Assembly (NCBI GenBank): GCA_016713175.1
Contig: JADJPQ010000009.1
Location: forward strand, 62,001 to 126,000
Origin: Planctomycetota bacterium
GTDB lineage: Bacteria; Planctomycetota; UBA1135; UBA2386
Direction of reading: 5' to 3'
Length of the DNA stretch: 64,000 bases
Shown: positions 34,137-43,985 of the stretch, one piece after another
Position numbering within the stretch: position 1 is the first letter of the stretch
How the letters are laid out: each line of letters starts with the position of its first letter
Notes under the pieces: model-generated
What the model was told of the DNA's origin: nothing
Databases searched by the model: none
What the model saw: the letters and a program-made list of their open reading frames with translations, nothing else
Position numbers and translations under genes: made by a program

Positions 34137-35435
34137 TCAGCGCTTGCCGTCGGCTGGTCGCGCCGGCAACAGTTGGTCGAGGTGACCGCGCATCCGCCGC
34201 GCGACCTGTTCGCGCTCTTCGGCCGGATAACTGCCGCGCAACGGCAGCTCGCGGCGCCACTCGTCGGCGCTGCGCAGCAGCTGCTGCCGCACGTCGGCAG
34301 CAACCATGCTGGTTACATCCGTCAGCCAGGCTCGGATCGACGCGGCGCGTGGGTGCGACGTCGCCTCTGCGACCGCAAGGATCTCCAGCCAGGTCGCGAC
34401 CGCGCCGGGCCGGTCGTCGCCCGGCGGATTGCCGAACGTGGCGCGCATCGAGGTCTTCTGCGGCTCCGTCAGCCGGCTGCCGGCCAGTTCGCGTTCGACC
34501 AGCTGCACCGTGCCGAGGTCGTACAGGCGCTGCAGCCCCGCCACCGCCGTGGCCTGCGCCGGATGCTCCGGCTCGAAGGCGAGGTCGAACAGCGCCAGCA
34601 CGACCTGCGGCTGGCGCGAGGAAGAAGCGGCCATCAGCGCCAGCCGACGCGATTCCTGGTCGCCCTCTGCCGTCGCCACCGCCAGCAGCGCACGCCATGG
34701 GATCAGCGGCGGGGCCAGGTGCATCAGCGCATCGAACGCGGCGGTCCGGATGCCCGGCTCGGGTCGGCGGGTCAGAGCCAGGATCTTGTGCACGTGGCCA
34801 CGGTCGACCTCGTTCCAGATGCGCACCGCGCGCAAGGCGCGTTCGATCTGATGCACGTAGCGAACGCCGGGCTCGGCCCGTTGGCGATCGCCGAACTCCT
34901 GCAGAGTCGGACCGACATCGAGGAACTGCACGATCAGCTCCTGGCCATCGAGCGGCGGCAGCCAACCGCTCGCGTCGCCGGGCGCATGCGCCTCGAGCTC
35001 GGTCGCCAACGCCGCGGCGGCGCCCCGGCGCGCGGCCGGAAACGCCAGGAACCACGCCAGGCCGCGACCGCCGGCCGCCAGCGCCTGCTTCCTGGCGCCA
35101 TCGAGGTTGTGGCTGTCGGCGGCATTCAGGTTCCACACCGCGACTCGAAACCACTGGGGCGCATCCGCTTTCTGCAACGCCGGTCCGGCCTGCCCCCAGC
35201 CCTCGTGGATCGCGATCGATTCGAGGAACGGCCAGTCCGCGGCCGCCGCCAGTGCCCGCACCCAGTCGGGCCCGCGCCGACTGTCGCCGACGTGCGCGGC
35301 CAGATCCGCACGATAGGCGACCCAGCGACCTTCGAGATCCCGCTGTTGCCAGTCCGCGGGCAACGCGAACTCCTGGCCCGCCAGCGCGGCGACGCCCACC
35401 ACCATCACCAGTCCTGAGCTCCAGTTGACGTTCAT
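34137..35435 (-). CDS. Exported HEAT-like repeat protein (432 aa)
   Basis: A signal peptide (NWSSGLVMVVGVAALAGQ) starts the protein. The rest is mostly helical, with HEAT-like pairs such as GIRTAAFDALMHLAPPLIPW and DQESRRLALMAASSSRQPQV. No catalytic residues are recognisable. Its ATG overlaps the stop of the upstream gene as ATGA, so the two are translationally coupled. Role unknown, probably as a periplasmic scaffold. Confidence 0.7.
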   Translation of the reverse strand: MNVNWSSGLVMVVGVAALAGQEFALPADWQQRDLEGRWVAYRADLAAHVGDSRRGPDWVRALAAAADWPFLESIAIHEGWGQAGPALQKADAPQWFRVAVWNLNAADSHNLDGARKQALAAGGRGLAWFLAFPAARRGAAAALATELEAHAPGDASGWLPPLDGQELIVQFLDVGPTLQEFGDRQRAEPGVRYVHQIERALRAVRIWNEVDRGHVHKILALTRRPEPGIRTAAFDALMHLAPPLIPWRALLAVATAEGDQESRRLALMAASSSRQPQVVLALFDLAFEPEHPAQATAVAGLQRLYDLGTVQLVERELAGSRLTEPQKTSMRATFGNPPGDDRPGAVATWLEILAVAEATSHPRAASIRAWLTDVTSMVAADVRQQLLRSADEWRRELPLRGSYPAEEREQVARRMRGHLDQLLPARPADGKR

Positions 35436-36049
35436 GGCCGCCTCGGAAACAGTTCGTGCTCACCGAGGCTCTCGATGGCGGCAATCCGGCCGCCACCGGG
35501 TTCGACGACGGTGACGACCCGCAGCCGCGGCAGCTCGTTGACGAACACGAACGTCTCGTGCTCGCCGACCGGCAACGGACCCGAGGTCGCGGTGACAGCC
35601 AACATGTATTCGGCTTCGGTCTGCTCGAACAGGCGCAACGCGCCGCGCGGGTCGATCCGGTGCGCCGGCAACTTGCCGCGCCGCGAAATCGCGATCTGCC
35701 CGGGATGCTGCGCGCGATCCCCGAGCCTGCGCGTGAGGACCCGCAGTGCGCCGTCACCGAACAACCGGTCGAGCTCCTCGGCGGTCCGCAGATTGGCGCC
35801 CGCCACGCTGGTCAACCCCGGCAGGGGGTCGACGCCCGGCCCTTCGGCATCGATGGTGAAGGTCAGTTCGACCCGGTCGGCCGCACCGTGCAGTTCGGCG
35901 ACGATGACCGCGATCGGCCGCGCCGCAGCGGCGTCTTCGCGGTACCAATCGGTCCGCCGATGGAGCAGTCTTGGCGCCGGCGGCGTCGCCAACACCACGA
36001 TGATGGCGGCCAGCAGGACGGCCGCCGAAGACCTCAGGAAGTTCCGCAT
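35432..36049 (-). CDS. Membrane-anchored or exported hypothetical protein (205 aa)
   Basis: The N-terminus is hydrophobic (SSAAVLLAAIIVVLATPPAP) and may be a signal anchor. The remaining domain is mixed alpha/beta (PIAVIVAELHGAADRVELTF, AEYMLAVTATSGPLPVGEHE). No family is recognised. It is the first gene of a two-gene operon with the HEAT-like protein, overlapping as ATGA, so they may act together in the envelope. Confidence 0.6.
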   Translation of the reverse strand: MRNFLRSSAAVLLAAIIVVLATPPAPRLLHRRTDWYREDAAAARPIAVIVAELHGAADRVELTFTIDAEGPGVDPLPGLTSVAGANLRTAEELDRLFGDGALRVLTRRLGDRAQHPGQIAISRRGKLPAHRIDPRGALRLFEQTEAEYMLAVTATSGPLPVGEHETFVFVNELPRLRVVTVVEPGGGRIAAIESLGEHELFPRRP

Positions 36050-36121
36050 GACAACAGCAGCGCAATGTCGGGATGGTCAGGATTCCATGCAGTATCGTAG
36101 CCTGTCAACCTCGAGTTCACG

Positions 36122-37384
36122 ATGTGGCACAACGCCGTGACATGCCTGCTGCTGACCGCGGTTGCGGCGCAAGGCCCCGACGACGCGGTGATCGCGATCC
36201 GGCTGGAGCAGCCGGTTCGCACCGAACTGTGGACCGTCGACGTGGTCACCGGCGTCACCGCGCCGCTGCCGCCGTTTCCATCGGCCAGCCATGCACCACT
36301 CGCGATCACGCGCGATCCGATCGACCATGCCATCCTGCTGGCGCAGTCCCACGGGCCGACCACCCGGATCCTGCGCCTGCGCTACCACGGACGCACGTTC
36401 GTTGACGAAGTCGCGGTTGCGGACCTTCCGGGCCGAGCATCGCAGCTGGTGGCCGCCTCGCTCGGTTTCGCCGCGACTTGTGACCTGTCGGGCGGCGGCA
36501 CCATCGGCCGCGATCGGTTCGCTTCTGCGAACTGGTCGGCCGGCCCGGCCTGGATGGCCGCGGCGCACCTGACTACTCCGGACGCAACCCGACTGCGGGT
36601 GTTGCGCAACCACCCACGCGGCGATCAGTACGCCACCTTCCAAGTCGATCTGGTCGGCCGCACCATCGTTGCCGGCAGCGAACTCGTCCTGCCGCGTGAC
36701 GGCAATGGCATCGTCGAACTGGCGGCGCAACCGTTGGACTTGTTGCTCTCGCATCCGGACGGCACGTTCTCCCGCTTGGAAGCCGCCACCGGTCCGCTGC
36801 CACAACCGGTCAATCTCTCGATGTGGATCGGTCGCGACGGCGTCAACGCCATCGCCCGCCAGTCGGATGGGCGCGTTTTCGGGCTCGGTACCGGCAGCTT
36901 CCCGCTCCTCTACGAACTCGACTTCGCCACGCCCGGCCGTGTCGTCGTGGTCGTGCTCTCCGCAGCCCTGCCTGGGTTTCCCGTCGACGTGGCACCCGCG
37001 GTGCAGGATCTTGCCGCCGTCCGGTCCTTCGCGTCCCCCTGTTCGCTGTCGCCGGACTGGCGGATCCAGAGCAACGGTCTGCCGGTGCTGGGCAATGCTG
37101 CGTTCACGGTGCGGATCGCCGATGCCACTGGCCATCCGTTGGTGTTCTGGTCCTTTGCCCTGAGCCCGGGAACGGTGGCGCTGGCGCTGCCGAGCGGCTG
37201 CGCAGCGGTGGTGCAACCATCGCTGCTGGAGATCGGCGTGGTCGATCGCGGCTTTGCGGACTGGCTGCTGCCGATCCCGCAGCGAACCGAGTTGCTGGGT
37301 GCAGCGGTATTCGTCCAGGCATTGCAGCCGACGCCGCTGCCGTTCCTGGTCAGTGACGCGCTGTCGCTGCGGCTCGGTCGCTGA
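36122..37384 (+). CDS. Exported hypothetical protein with planctomycete-type C-terminal beta domain
   Basis: 420 residues. It has a short signal peptide (MWHNAVTCLLLTAVAAQ), then a propeller-like middle with repeated strands (LWTVDVVTGVTAPLPPFPSA, VNLSMWIGRDGVNAIARQSD, GRVFGLGTGSFPLLYELDFA). The last roughly 110 residues resemble the extra C-terminal domain of the sugar dehydrogenase at 16656-18194, with GLPVLGNAAFTVRIADATGH and a final FLVSDALSLRLGR. I do not recognise an enzyme family. The tail may be a sorting or surface domain. It converges on the dehydratase gene. Confidence 0.65.
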   Translation: MWHNAVTCLLLTAVAAQGPDDAVIAIRLEQPVRTELWTVDVVTGVTAPLPPFPSASHAPLAITRDPIDHAILLAQSHGPTTRILRLRYHGRTFVDEVAVADLPGRASQLVAASLGFAATCDLSGGGTIGRDRFASANWSAGPAWMAAAHLTTPDATRLRVLRNHPRGDQYATFQVDLVGRTIVAGSELVLPRDGNGIVELAAQPLDLLLSHPDGTFSRLEAATGPLPQPVNLSMWIGRDGVNAIARQSDGRVFGLGTGSFPLLYELDFATPGRVVVVVLSAALPGFPVDVAPAVQDLAAVRSFASPCSLSPDWRIQSNGLPVLGNAAFTVRIADATGHPLVFWSFALSPGTVALALPSGCAAVVQPSLLEIGVVDRGFADWLLPIPQRTELLGAAVFVQALQPTPLPFLVSDALSLRLGR

Positions 37385-37387
37385 CGT

Positions 37388-38323
37388 TCAGGATTGCAGC
37401 CAGCGGAAGTCGGTGTTGCCGCCGCTGATCACCGCGCCGATCCGACGACCGCGCAGTTCGGGGGCAATGGCCCGCAGCGCGGCCAACACCGTCGCACCAC
37501 TGGGCTCGACGACGATCTTCAGCCGTTCGGCGAAGAACCGGCAGGCGGCGACGATCGCCGCTTCGTCGACGGTGACGACCCGCACCTTGCCAGCGAGCAG
37601 GATCGCGAACGCGCGTTCGCCGATGCCGGTCAACAGCCCATCCGCCAGACTGGTGGTGCCCTCGACGCGCGGCTGGCGGACACCGGTGGCCATCGACCGC
37701 GCCGCATCGTCGACGTTCTTCGGCTCGGCGCCGAGCATCGCCGCCCGCGGCCGCATCGCCTGCGCGACGAGCGTGCTGCCGGCGCAGAGCCCGCCGCCAC
37801 CGACCGGGGCGATCAGCACGTCGAGATCGCCGGTGTCCTCGATCAGTTCCAGCATCGCGGTGCCCTGGCCGGCAATCACGTCCGGATGTTCGAACGGATG
37901 GATCAGCGTCGCGCCGCGTTCGCGCTGCAACCTGGCCGACATCGCTTCGCGCTCGGCGATCTTGCAGAACACGATCTCGGCGCCGTAGTGCCGCACCGCA
38001 AGGACCTTCACGTCCGGGGCCGAGTCGGGCATCACCACCGCACACGGGATGCCGCGCACCTGCGCCGCGTAGGCCAACGCCGCGCCGTGGTTGCCCGAAC
38101 TGTGCGTGACGACACCGGCTCTGGCGACATCGGCCGGCAACGCCAGCACGGCGTTCATCGCGCCGCGGGCCTTGAAAGCGCCGCATTTCTGCAGGTTCTC
38201 GCACTTCCAGAACGTCCGGGCGCCGAGCTCGCGATCGAACGTCGCGGACGTCAGGACCGGTGTGCGGTGGACATGACCGCGGATGCGCGAGGCGGCGGTG
38301 CAGACATCGGCGAAGGTGATCAC
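37388..38323 (-). CDS. PLP-dependent threonine/serine dehydratase or serine racemase-like enzyme
   Basis: 311 residues, fold type II PLP enzyme. The Schiff-base lysine is K51 in CGAFKARGAMNAV. The phosphate-binding SSGNHGAALAYAA and the glycine loop APVGGGGLCAGS are present, and the C-terminal SGGN motif closes the PLP site. It lacks a C-terminal ACT regulatory domain, so it is of the short catabolic or racemase-like type. Substrate, threonine or serine, cannot be decided by sequence alone. Cytoplasmic. Confidence 0.9.
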   Translation of the reverse strand: MITFADVCTAASRIRGHVHRTPVLTSATFDRELGARTFWKCENLQKCGAFKARGAMNAVLALPADVARAGVVTHSSGNHGAALAYAAQVRGIPCAVVMPDSAPDVKVLAVRHYGAEIVFCKIAEREAMSARLQRERGATLIHPFEHPDVIAGQGTAMLELIEDTGDLDVLIAPVGGGGLCAGSTLVAQAMRPRAAMLGAEPKNVDDAARSMATGVRQPRVEGTTSLADGLLTGIGERAFAILLAGKVRVVTVDEAAIVAACRFFAERLKIVVEPSGATVLAALRAIAPELRGRRIGAVISGGNTDFRWLQS

Positions 38324-38393
38324 GCCGCCGATCCTACGGGACCGCCGGCGCCGCCGCTGCGGGTCGTCGTGCGGACATCGACCGCCGCGGTGA

Positions 38394-40526
38394 CTACTGC
38401 TGGCTGACCTTCAGCCGGCCGTTCTTGCGCTCGACGTCCCACAGCTTGTTGCCGAGCGGCATGCCCTGCAGCTTGAAGTCCATCGCCTCGATGATCGGGT
38501 CGTCCTGGACCTCGCCATAGCGGATCGCGAAACCACAGGCGATCCGGAAGATGTTGTCGAGCAGGAACGCGTTGGCGGTCAGATGGACGCCGCGGTAACG
38601 CGAGCCGAGCCCCGTCTCCGGGTGGTAGTGCTCGAACGACCCCGGTGTGCCGCCGTGTTCGCCGCCGCCCGCCATCATCGTGACCGTCTTCTTCAGCAGT
38701 TCGCCAGCAAGCTTCTGCGCCTTCTTCTGGCCGCGCTCGGCCCAATAGGTCAGCCCTTCGAGGATGTGGCAGTTGACGATCGGTACCGTCCGGCCGTTCC
38801 ACGGGTTGTTCTTGCGCGTGCCCTTCCAGCGGCCTGCCGCGTCGTAGTACGGATCGCTGATCGCCAGGCTCGGCACCGGATACCTGGTCCAGAACTCGTT
38901 GCGATCCGACAGCGTGTCGAGCATCCGCTCGACCTGCTTCTGGTTGGGGATGTCGGTCGCCAGCGGGTAGAAGCCGACCGCCGCCTTGACGTTGGTCTTG
39001 CGGCGGTTGTCGGGGTCGAGGTCCATGAACAGACCCGCCTTCTCGTCCCACATCTTCTTGCGGATCGTGTCGAGGATGACTTCGGCCTCCGCCTGGAAGC
39101 GGTTGGCCATCGCCTTCTCCTGGATCTCCTCGGCGACCTTGTAGAGCCACTTCACCATCCGGTAGCGGAACACCGACACGTCGATGCCCTTCAGCCGGAA
39201 CTGCTCGGTGAACTCGACCCCACGATCGGCCTTGTCGTCGATCACCGTGTAGCGGCGCGAGAACTCCTGGCCGGCCTCGAAGTGGTTGACGATGTCGGTC
39301 AACCCGCTGCCTTCCGGGTCACGGTTGTTGGCGAGCCACTTGACGTAGCGCTGCATCGCCATCAACACGGCCTTCTTGGTGGCCTTGTCGGTGTGGATCG
39401 CATCCAGCGACTCGAACCCGCCACCCCAGTCGGCGTGGTAGAAATCGTTGGCCGACAGGCCGGTCATGTGCACGCGGCCCGGCGCCATGCCGTTGTGGTG
39501 GATGTTCTCGAAGAACAGCTTCAGGCAGCCGCGGCCCAGCGTCGGATCCTGCAGCCAGCGCGCCTCGCGCATGATCGCCGGCGCCGAGAACGCGATCGGC
39601 TGATGGAACGGGCCGTTGCCTTCGCAGATGCCGGGCGAACTGAACTGCCCGGCGCCGTGCGGCACCCGCAGCAGCCCCAGCAGTTCGAAGCGGTGGTGGA
39701 CGACGCGCTCGAGTTCCTTCCAGTCGCAGTGGAACTTCGGCACCTTGTCCCAGTAGCCGTGCCAGCCGTTCTCGTCCTTTGGATCCGGCCGGCGGGCGCG
39801 GAAGTTGATGCCCTTGCCCTTGAACACGACGTGCGCTTCGAAGCGATGCGCTGCCTTGGCGCCGGCCTTCAGCGGAATGGCGCGAAACAGGCCGCAGTAG
39901 ACGCGCGAGCCGGGCAGGATGGGACTCGGCTTCTCCATCGGCCGCTTGGCGCGCGGCGTCGGCAACGCGCCCAGGTCGAACCACGGCGTCTCTTCGTAGT
40001 CAGGCCGATCGCTGCCGCCCTCGCAGAAGAACCCCTGCAGGCAGCGCGCGCCCTTGCTGTCCGGATTGGCGAACAGGATGTCGGTCGGCACCTCGGGAGC
40101 ATCGCCGACCTTCAGCAGGCGGCGGATCCGGAAGCTGTCGCCTTCGAGCGACACCGGCTCGCCTTCGGGATCGGTCGTCGTCCACATCACGACGGTGATC
40201 TCGCGATCGTTCTTCGCCGAGTTGTGCAATTCGAGTTCGCTGACGCAGCGATCGTCCTGGGTGATGAACCGCCGCTCCACCACCTTCAAACCACCGGGTT
40301 CCTCGAACGTCAGGATCGCCTTGCCGTGCTCGTGCGCGATCTGCTTGCACGTCATCGTCAGCGGCACGCCGCTCTCGAGGAACGCCAGGAAGTACATCGA
40401 CGGCAGCGGCACATTGAGAACCAGCACCTCGTCGGCGAAACCCGGCGCGTCGAGGAAGCGCGGGAAACGCGGCGCAAAGAGGCAGTAGCCACCACCGTTG
40501 AGGGCGAACTTTTTCTTCTGATTCAT
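38394..40526 (-). CDS. Glycoside hydrolase of the GH63/MGH1-like (alpha,alpha)6 barrel type
   Basis: 710 residues without a signal peptide. The N-terminal half is beta-rich (supersandwich-like). The C-terminal half is an (alpha/alpha)6 barrel with motifs seen in the mannosyl-oligosaccharide glucosidase/mannosylglycerate-hydrolase-like group: YHADWGGGFESLDAIHT, KAGLFMDLDPDNRRKT, NPWNGRTVPIVNCHILEGLT, and EHYHPETGLGSRYRGV. It should cleave an alpha-linked glucoside or mannoside in the cytoplasm; the substrate is unknown. ATG 40526 is preceded by a 245-base gap. No sugar-transport gene is adjacent. Confidence 0.75.
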   Translation of the reverse strand: MNQKKKFALNGGGYCLFAPRFPRFLDAPGFADEVLVLNVPLPSMYFLAFLESGVPLTMTCKQIAHEHGKAILTFEEPGGLKVVERRFITQDDRCVSELELHNSAKNDREITVVMWTTTDPEGEPVSLEGDSFRIRRLLKVGDAPEVPTDILFANPDSKGARCLQGFFCEGGSDRPDYEETPWFDLGALPTPRAKRPMEKPSPILPGSRVYCGLFRAIPLKAGAKAAHRFEAHVVFKGKGINFRARRPDPKDENGWHGYWDKVPKFHCDWKELERVVHHRFELLGLLRVPHGAGQFSSPGICEGNGPFHQPIAFSAPAIMREARWLQDPTLGRGCLKLFFENIHHNGMAPGRVHMTGLSANDFYHADWGGGFESLDAIHTDKATKKAVLMAMQRYVKWLANNRDPEGSGLTDIVNHFEAGQEFSRRYTVIDDKADRGVEFTEQFRLKGIDVSVFRYRMVKWLYKVAEEIQEKAMANRFQAEAEVILDTIRKKMWDEKAGLFMDLDPDNRRKTNVKAAVGFYPLATDIPNQKQVERMLDTLSDRNEFWTRYPVPSLAISDPYYDAAGRWKGTRKNNPWNGRTVPIVNCHILEGLTYWAERGQKKAQKLAGELLKKTVTMMAGGGEHGGTPGSFEHYHPETGLGSRYRGVHLTANAFLLDNIFRIACGFAIRYGEVQDDPIIEAMDFKLQGMPLGNKLWDVERKNGRLKVSQQ

Positions 40527-40771
40527 GCCGAAGTCCGGGAAGTCACAGCGTCACCGCCGTGGCCGAGGGATGCGATAGATGCGCCAGAACGCATTCGCCA
40601 GCCGCGGCGGGCCGTTCCCAAGATTGCTATTCTCAAGGACTTACGGCTTCGTCGGCAAGCGCCAGACGCGCCGGAGTCATCCGACACGACCGGATTTCGC
40701 TCAGGTGCCGAGGCGCATCTTGATGCCTCTCGCCGTCGAGTCAAGCGCTTTCCCCGACCCGGTCCCCGGGG

Positions 40772-43588
40772 CTACTTGACGGCGGGAGCACCGCCGGTCT
40801 GCAGGATCTGCAGCGTCGCGGCGCGGGCAGCGGCGGCGATGTCGGCGTCGTGGTCCTGCGACCATTCGATCAGGAACGGCAGGGCCTCGGGCCGGCCGAG
40901 CACGCCGAGCGAGCGGAGCGCCAACAGGCGCTGCTCGCGCGGCGCGCCGGGCTTGGCCTGCAGCAGCAGCTTCTCGGCGGCGCTCGCAGGACTGGCGTCG
41001 AGGCCCTTCAGCACGCGGTCCCAATGGGCCTGTTGTTCGTGGAAGAAGCGGATCTTGGTCAACGCGTCGGCGGCGGCCTGGCGGACGTCGCCTTCGGCGT
41101 CGCGCAGCATGGCGATCAGGTCGGGCACCGCGGCCTTGCTGACGATGCTGCCGAAGTAGTTCGCGGCGGCGAGGCGGACCGCCATCGATTCGTCCTTGGC
41201 GAGCGGCAGCACGTGCTTTTCGGCGGCTTCGCCGAGGTCCATCGCGAGCCGTTCGATGGTCCGAGCACGGACGATCGCGTGCTGGTTCTTCAGCCCGCGC
41301 TGCAACCAGGCGTCGCCGTGGGCGATTCCGGTGGCGCACAGCATCGTGAAGGCGATGGCGGCGCACTGCGAATCGGAGTCGTTCAGGCGCGCCTCGATCG
41401 CCGGCTGGCACAGGGCGACGTCGTCGTTGCCCAGGCTCGACAGCGCGCGCCGGCGCAGCGCCTCACTGTCGCTCGCCAGCAGCTTGTCGAGGAACGCGAC
41501 CAGTTCGGCGCGGCCTTGACTCTCCGGCGCGCGGTCGCTGATCCGGCGGGTGATGTGCTTCAGCCACGTCTGGCCGACCGGGTCGCCGCCCTCGATCGAC
41601 AGACGGCCCAGCTCACAGAGCACCCGATCCGGGATCAGGTCGGGCTTGACCTGCTGCGCCAGCCGCGGCCCGGCCGAGCTGACCCGCCGCAGCAGCGCGA
41701 TCACCTGATCGTCGGTGTAGCGATGACCCGGCTCGGCCTTGCCCTGTACCACGAACGCCAGCTCCTCGAGGGGCGAGTCCGACTGGATCAGGTCGAGCGC
41801 GGGGACGTCGCTCATGCGCAGCAGGGCTTTCATCAGGTCGGAGCGTTGGCGGTTCGCCGAGACCGACCGGTTCGGACCGCCGCCGCCAGATCCAGCGGGA
41901 CCACCCGAGGTCGTCATGATCGGCAGGCTGGCCACGATGGTCCGCATCGCGGCGCGCACGCGTTCGTCCTGGTTGCGGCGGCCGAGTCGCACCAGCGAGC
42001 GCGCGGGCCAGTCGCCGGGGACACGCTGCCATTCGGCCAGGATCCAATCGGCGGCCTCGACGTGTCCGGTGCACACCAAGGTGTCGGCCCACCAGTGCAT
42101 CGGCCACTCGCTGGCCTGCCAGCGCCCCGTTTGCCGCACTTCCTCGGCCTTGGCCCGCAGCGCCGGGAACAGGTCGGGCGGCAGGTCGACCGCCTGCAGC
42201 GTCGCCAGCAGGCGTGGCTGGTCGCCAACGCGATCGAAGCGCGCGAACACCTCGACCGCGTTCTGCGGTGTCACGTCGCCCTCCAGCTGGTCCATCAGCG
42301 GGTAGCCGAGATCGACGAGGCGCAGGACCGTCGCCACGTCGAACACGTGCCCGCCGTGGAGCCGGCAGAACGCCTGCAGCCATTCATGGCGGGCGTTGGG
42401 CGTGCGCGCGTTGCCGAGCCGCTCGGCGCAGCGCAGCAGCGCCGGCACCAGTTGCCGCACCTCCGCATCGGTGAACGCGTCCCGGCGGTTCTCGTAGCGC
42501 ACCACCTTGTCGCTCGGCACCTCGGGCAGTTCGGCGAGCACGACCTCGAGCCCGGCGACGCTCCGCCGGACCAGCGGCGAGAACAGGGTCTTCTGGGCTT
42601 CCTGGCCGAGCGCCGGATCGGTGCTGCGGAGGGCTTCGCGGAGGAACACCAGCAGCCGTTCGTGCATCGCCGACGACAGTTCCCGGTAGTTCCGGGCCCA
42701 GATCAGCAAGCGCGGCCGTCCGGCAACCGGCCCCGCCAACGCGGCCTCGACGATGGCATCGGGTGGCAGCCGGTTCTCCAACATGGTCTCGGGTCCGCGT
42801 TGGTTCGACCGTGTGCCGAGCAGCGCCGACACCACGCGACCCGTCGGATCCGGATCCCGCAAGAACCGATGCACGACCGCCAGCATCTGTTCGTGCTCGG
42901 CTTGAAACGCGGCGGCGGCGACGGCTTCACGGAACGTCGCGTCGGCATGCTCCGTGCACCGCGTCAAGAACGCCGCCGCCTCGTCGCCGCCGACCCGCCA
43001 CAGGAACGCGGCCAGACCGCTGGTGGCACCGGCGCGGCCGTAGTTGTTCCGATCGAACCTCGCCGACTCGGCGTCGAGTGCAGCGATCACTTCGGGCACC
43101 GCCGCCGCACCGATCCACAGCAACTGCTCGGCCGCCTGGGTGTGGGCGATGCCCCACAGCGGGTCACTATAGGCCGCCTGGCCCTGGCCCAGGACTTCCC
43201 GGACCAGGGTCCGCGCCTTGTCGCGCAGCGCCGCCAGCCGTTCGGGGTCCTGCCCGCCGTTGCCGCGCGCCTTTGCCAGTTCCTCCGCCCGGATTCCACC
43301 CGCTTCCGCCTGCTTCAACCAGCCAGTCGCTTCCTCGCCGCGCCCCAGGCGCTGCAGCAACAGCCCGAGCCGCAACGCCGCGTAGGCCTTCCCCTGCACC
43401 GACAGCGTGCCCTTCTCCAGCAACGCCCGCAGCATCCCCTCGGCCTTGCCGAGATCGTGTTCTTGTTCCTCCACCGCCACCGCCTCGGCAAGCTCCTGCC
43501 GCACCGCGGCAAACGGATCCTGGCCGACCTGCGCCGGCAGCGACAACGCGAACCACCCGATGATCGTGCTCGTTCTCATGATGCCCAT
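40772..43588 (-). CDS. Large exported HEAT-repeat protein (938 aa)
   Basis: It has a signal peptide (MRTSTIIGWFALSLPAQVGQ), a TPR-like helical region near 40-95, and then many HEAT-like helices (VRLAAANYFGSIVSKAAVPD, LRDAEGDVRQAAADALTKIR, EQRLLALRSLGVLGRPEALP). There is a glycine-rich loop near 555-565 and no catalytic motif. ATG 43588 has an AGAGG ribosome-binding site. It is probably a periplasmic scaffold or regulator; I cannot name its partner. Confidence 0.78.
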   Translation of the reverse strand: MGIMRTSTIIGWFALSLPAQVGQDPFAAVRQELAEAVAVEEQEHDLGKAEGMLRALLEKGTLSVQGKAYAALRLGLLLQRLGRGEEATGWLKQAEAGGIRAEELAKARGNGGQDPERLAALRDKARTLVREVLGQGQAAYSDPLWGIAHTQAAEQLLWIGAAAVPEVIAALDAESARFDRNNYGRAGATSGLAAFLWRVGGDEAAAFLTRCTEHADATFREAVAAAAFQAEHEQMLAVVHRFLRDPDPTGRVVSALLGTRSNQRGPETMLENRLPPDAIVEAALAGPVAGRPRLLIWARNYRELSSAMHERLLVFLREALRSTDPALGQEAQKTLFSPLVRRSVAGLEVVLAELPEVPSDKVVRYENRRDAFTDAEVRQLVPALLRCAERLGNARTPNARHEWLQAFCRLHGGHVFDVATVLRLVDLGYPLMDQLEGDVTPQNAVEVFARFDRVGDQPRLLATLQAVDLPPDLFPALRAKAEEVRQTGRWQASEWPMHWWADTLVCTGHVEAADWILAEWQRVPGDWPARSLVRLGRRNQDERVRAAMRTIVASLPIMTTSGGPAGSGGGGPNRSVSANRQRSDLMKALLRMSDVPALDLIQSDSPLEELAFVVQGKAEPGHRYTDDQVIALLRRVSSAGPRLAQQVKPDLIPDRVLCELGRLSIEGGDPVGQTWLKHITRRISDRAPESQGRAELVAFLDKLLASDSEALRRRALSSLGNDDVALCQPAIEARLNDSDSQCAAIAFTMLCATGIAHGDAWLQRGLKNQHAIVRARTIERLAMDLGEAAEKHVLPLAKDESMAVRLAAANYFGSIVSKAAVPDLIAMLRDAEGDVRQAAADALTKIRFFHEQQAHWDRVLKGLDASPASAAEKLLLQAKPGAPREQRLLALRSLGVLGRPEALPFLIEWSQDHDADIAAAARAATLQILQTGGAPAVK

Positions 43589-43679
43589 GTGACCTCTCGG
43601 GCGGCACCTCCCGGTCCGGACCCGGTCAGTTCGGTGTCAAGCAACGGTCAAGACCGCGCAGCTGCATGCCCTTCCGACG

Positions 43680-43886
43680 TTACAGCTCGTCGCGTTCTGC
43701 GACGTCGACCAGAGCACCCCCGCCGTCGAAGGAAGGCAGTGGCGACAGAGGCTTTGCGAGCCGTCTCCGCCGCAGGAGGTCGCGGATCGCGGCTTCCACG
43801 AGTTCGGACGTCGTCTTGCCCTCGTCGGCTGCCAACTGCACGAGGCGCGCCCAGAGTCCGGGGTGCAGGCCGAGCGTCGTTCTCAT
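43680..43886 (-). CDS. Ribbon-helix-helix antitoxin-like protein (68 aa), no adjacent toxin
   Basis: The protein begins MRTTLGLHPGLWARLVQLAA and continues with GKTTSELVEAAIRDLLRRRR, the pattern of a ribbon-helix-helix (Arc/CopG, VapB-like) DNA-binding domain. The C-terminal tail (PLSPLPSFDGGGALVDVAER) is typical of VapB antitoxins, where it wraps the PIN toxin. However, only 91 bases separate its stop from the next gene, so no toxin follows. It is divergent from the ParDE-like pair. It may be an orphan antitoxin or a remnant. Confidence 0.75.
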   Translation of the reverse strand: MRTTLGLHPGLWARLVQLAADEGKTTSELVEAAIRDLLRRRRLAKPLSPLPSFDGGGALVDVAERDEL

Positions 43887-43985
43887 GCCCTGCCAGGATA
43901 ACGCTGCCGCACCGGGGAGCTTGTGGCATCTCTTGTCAAGAAACGCCACACCGGTACGCTCCATGGCCAACCAAGGCAGGTCCGC

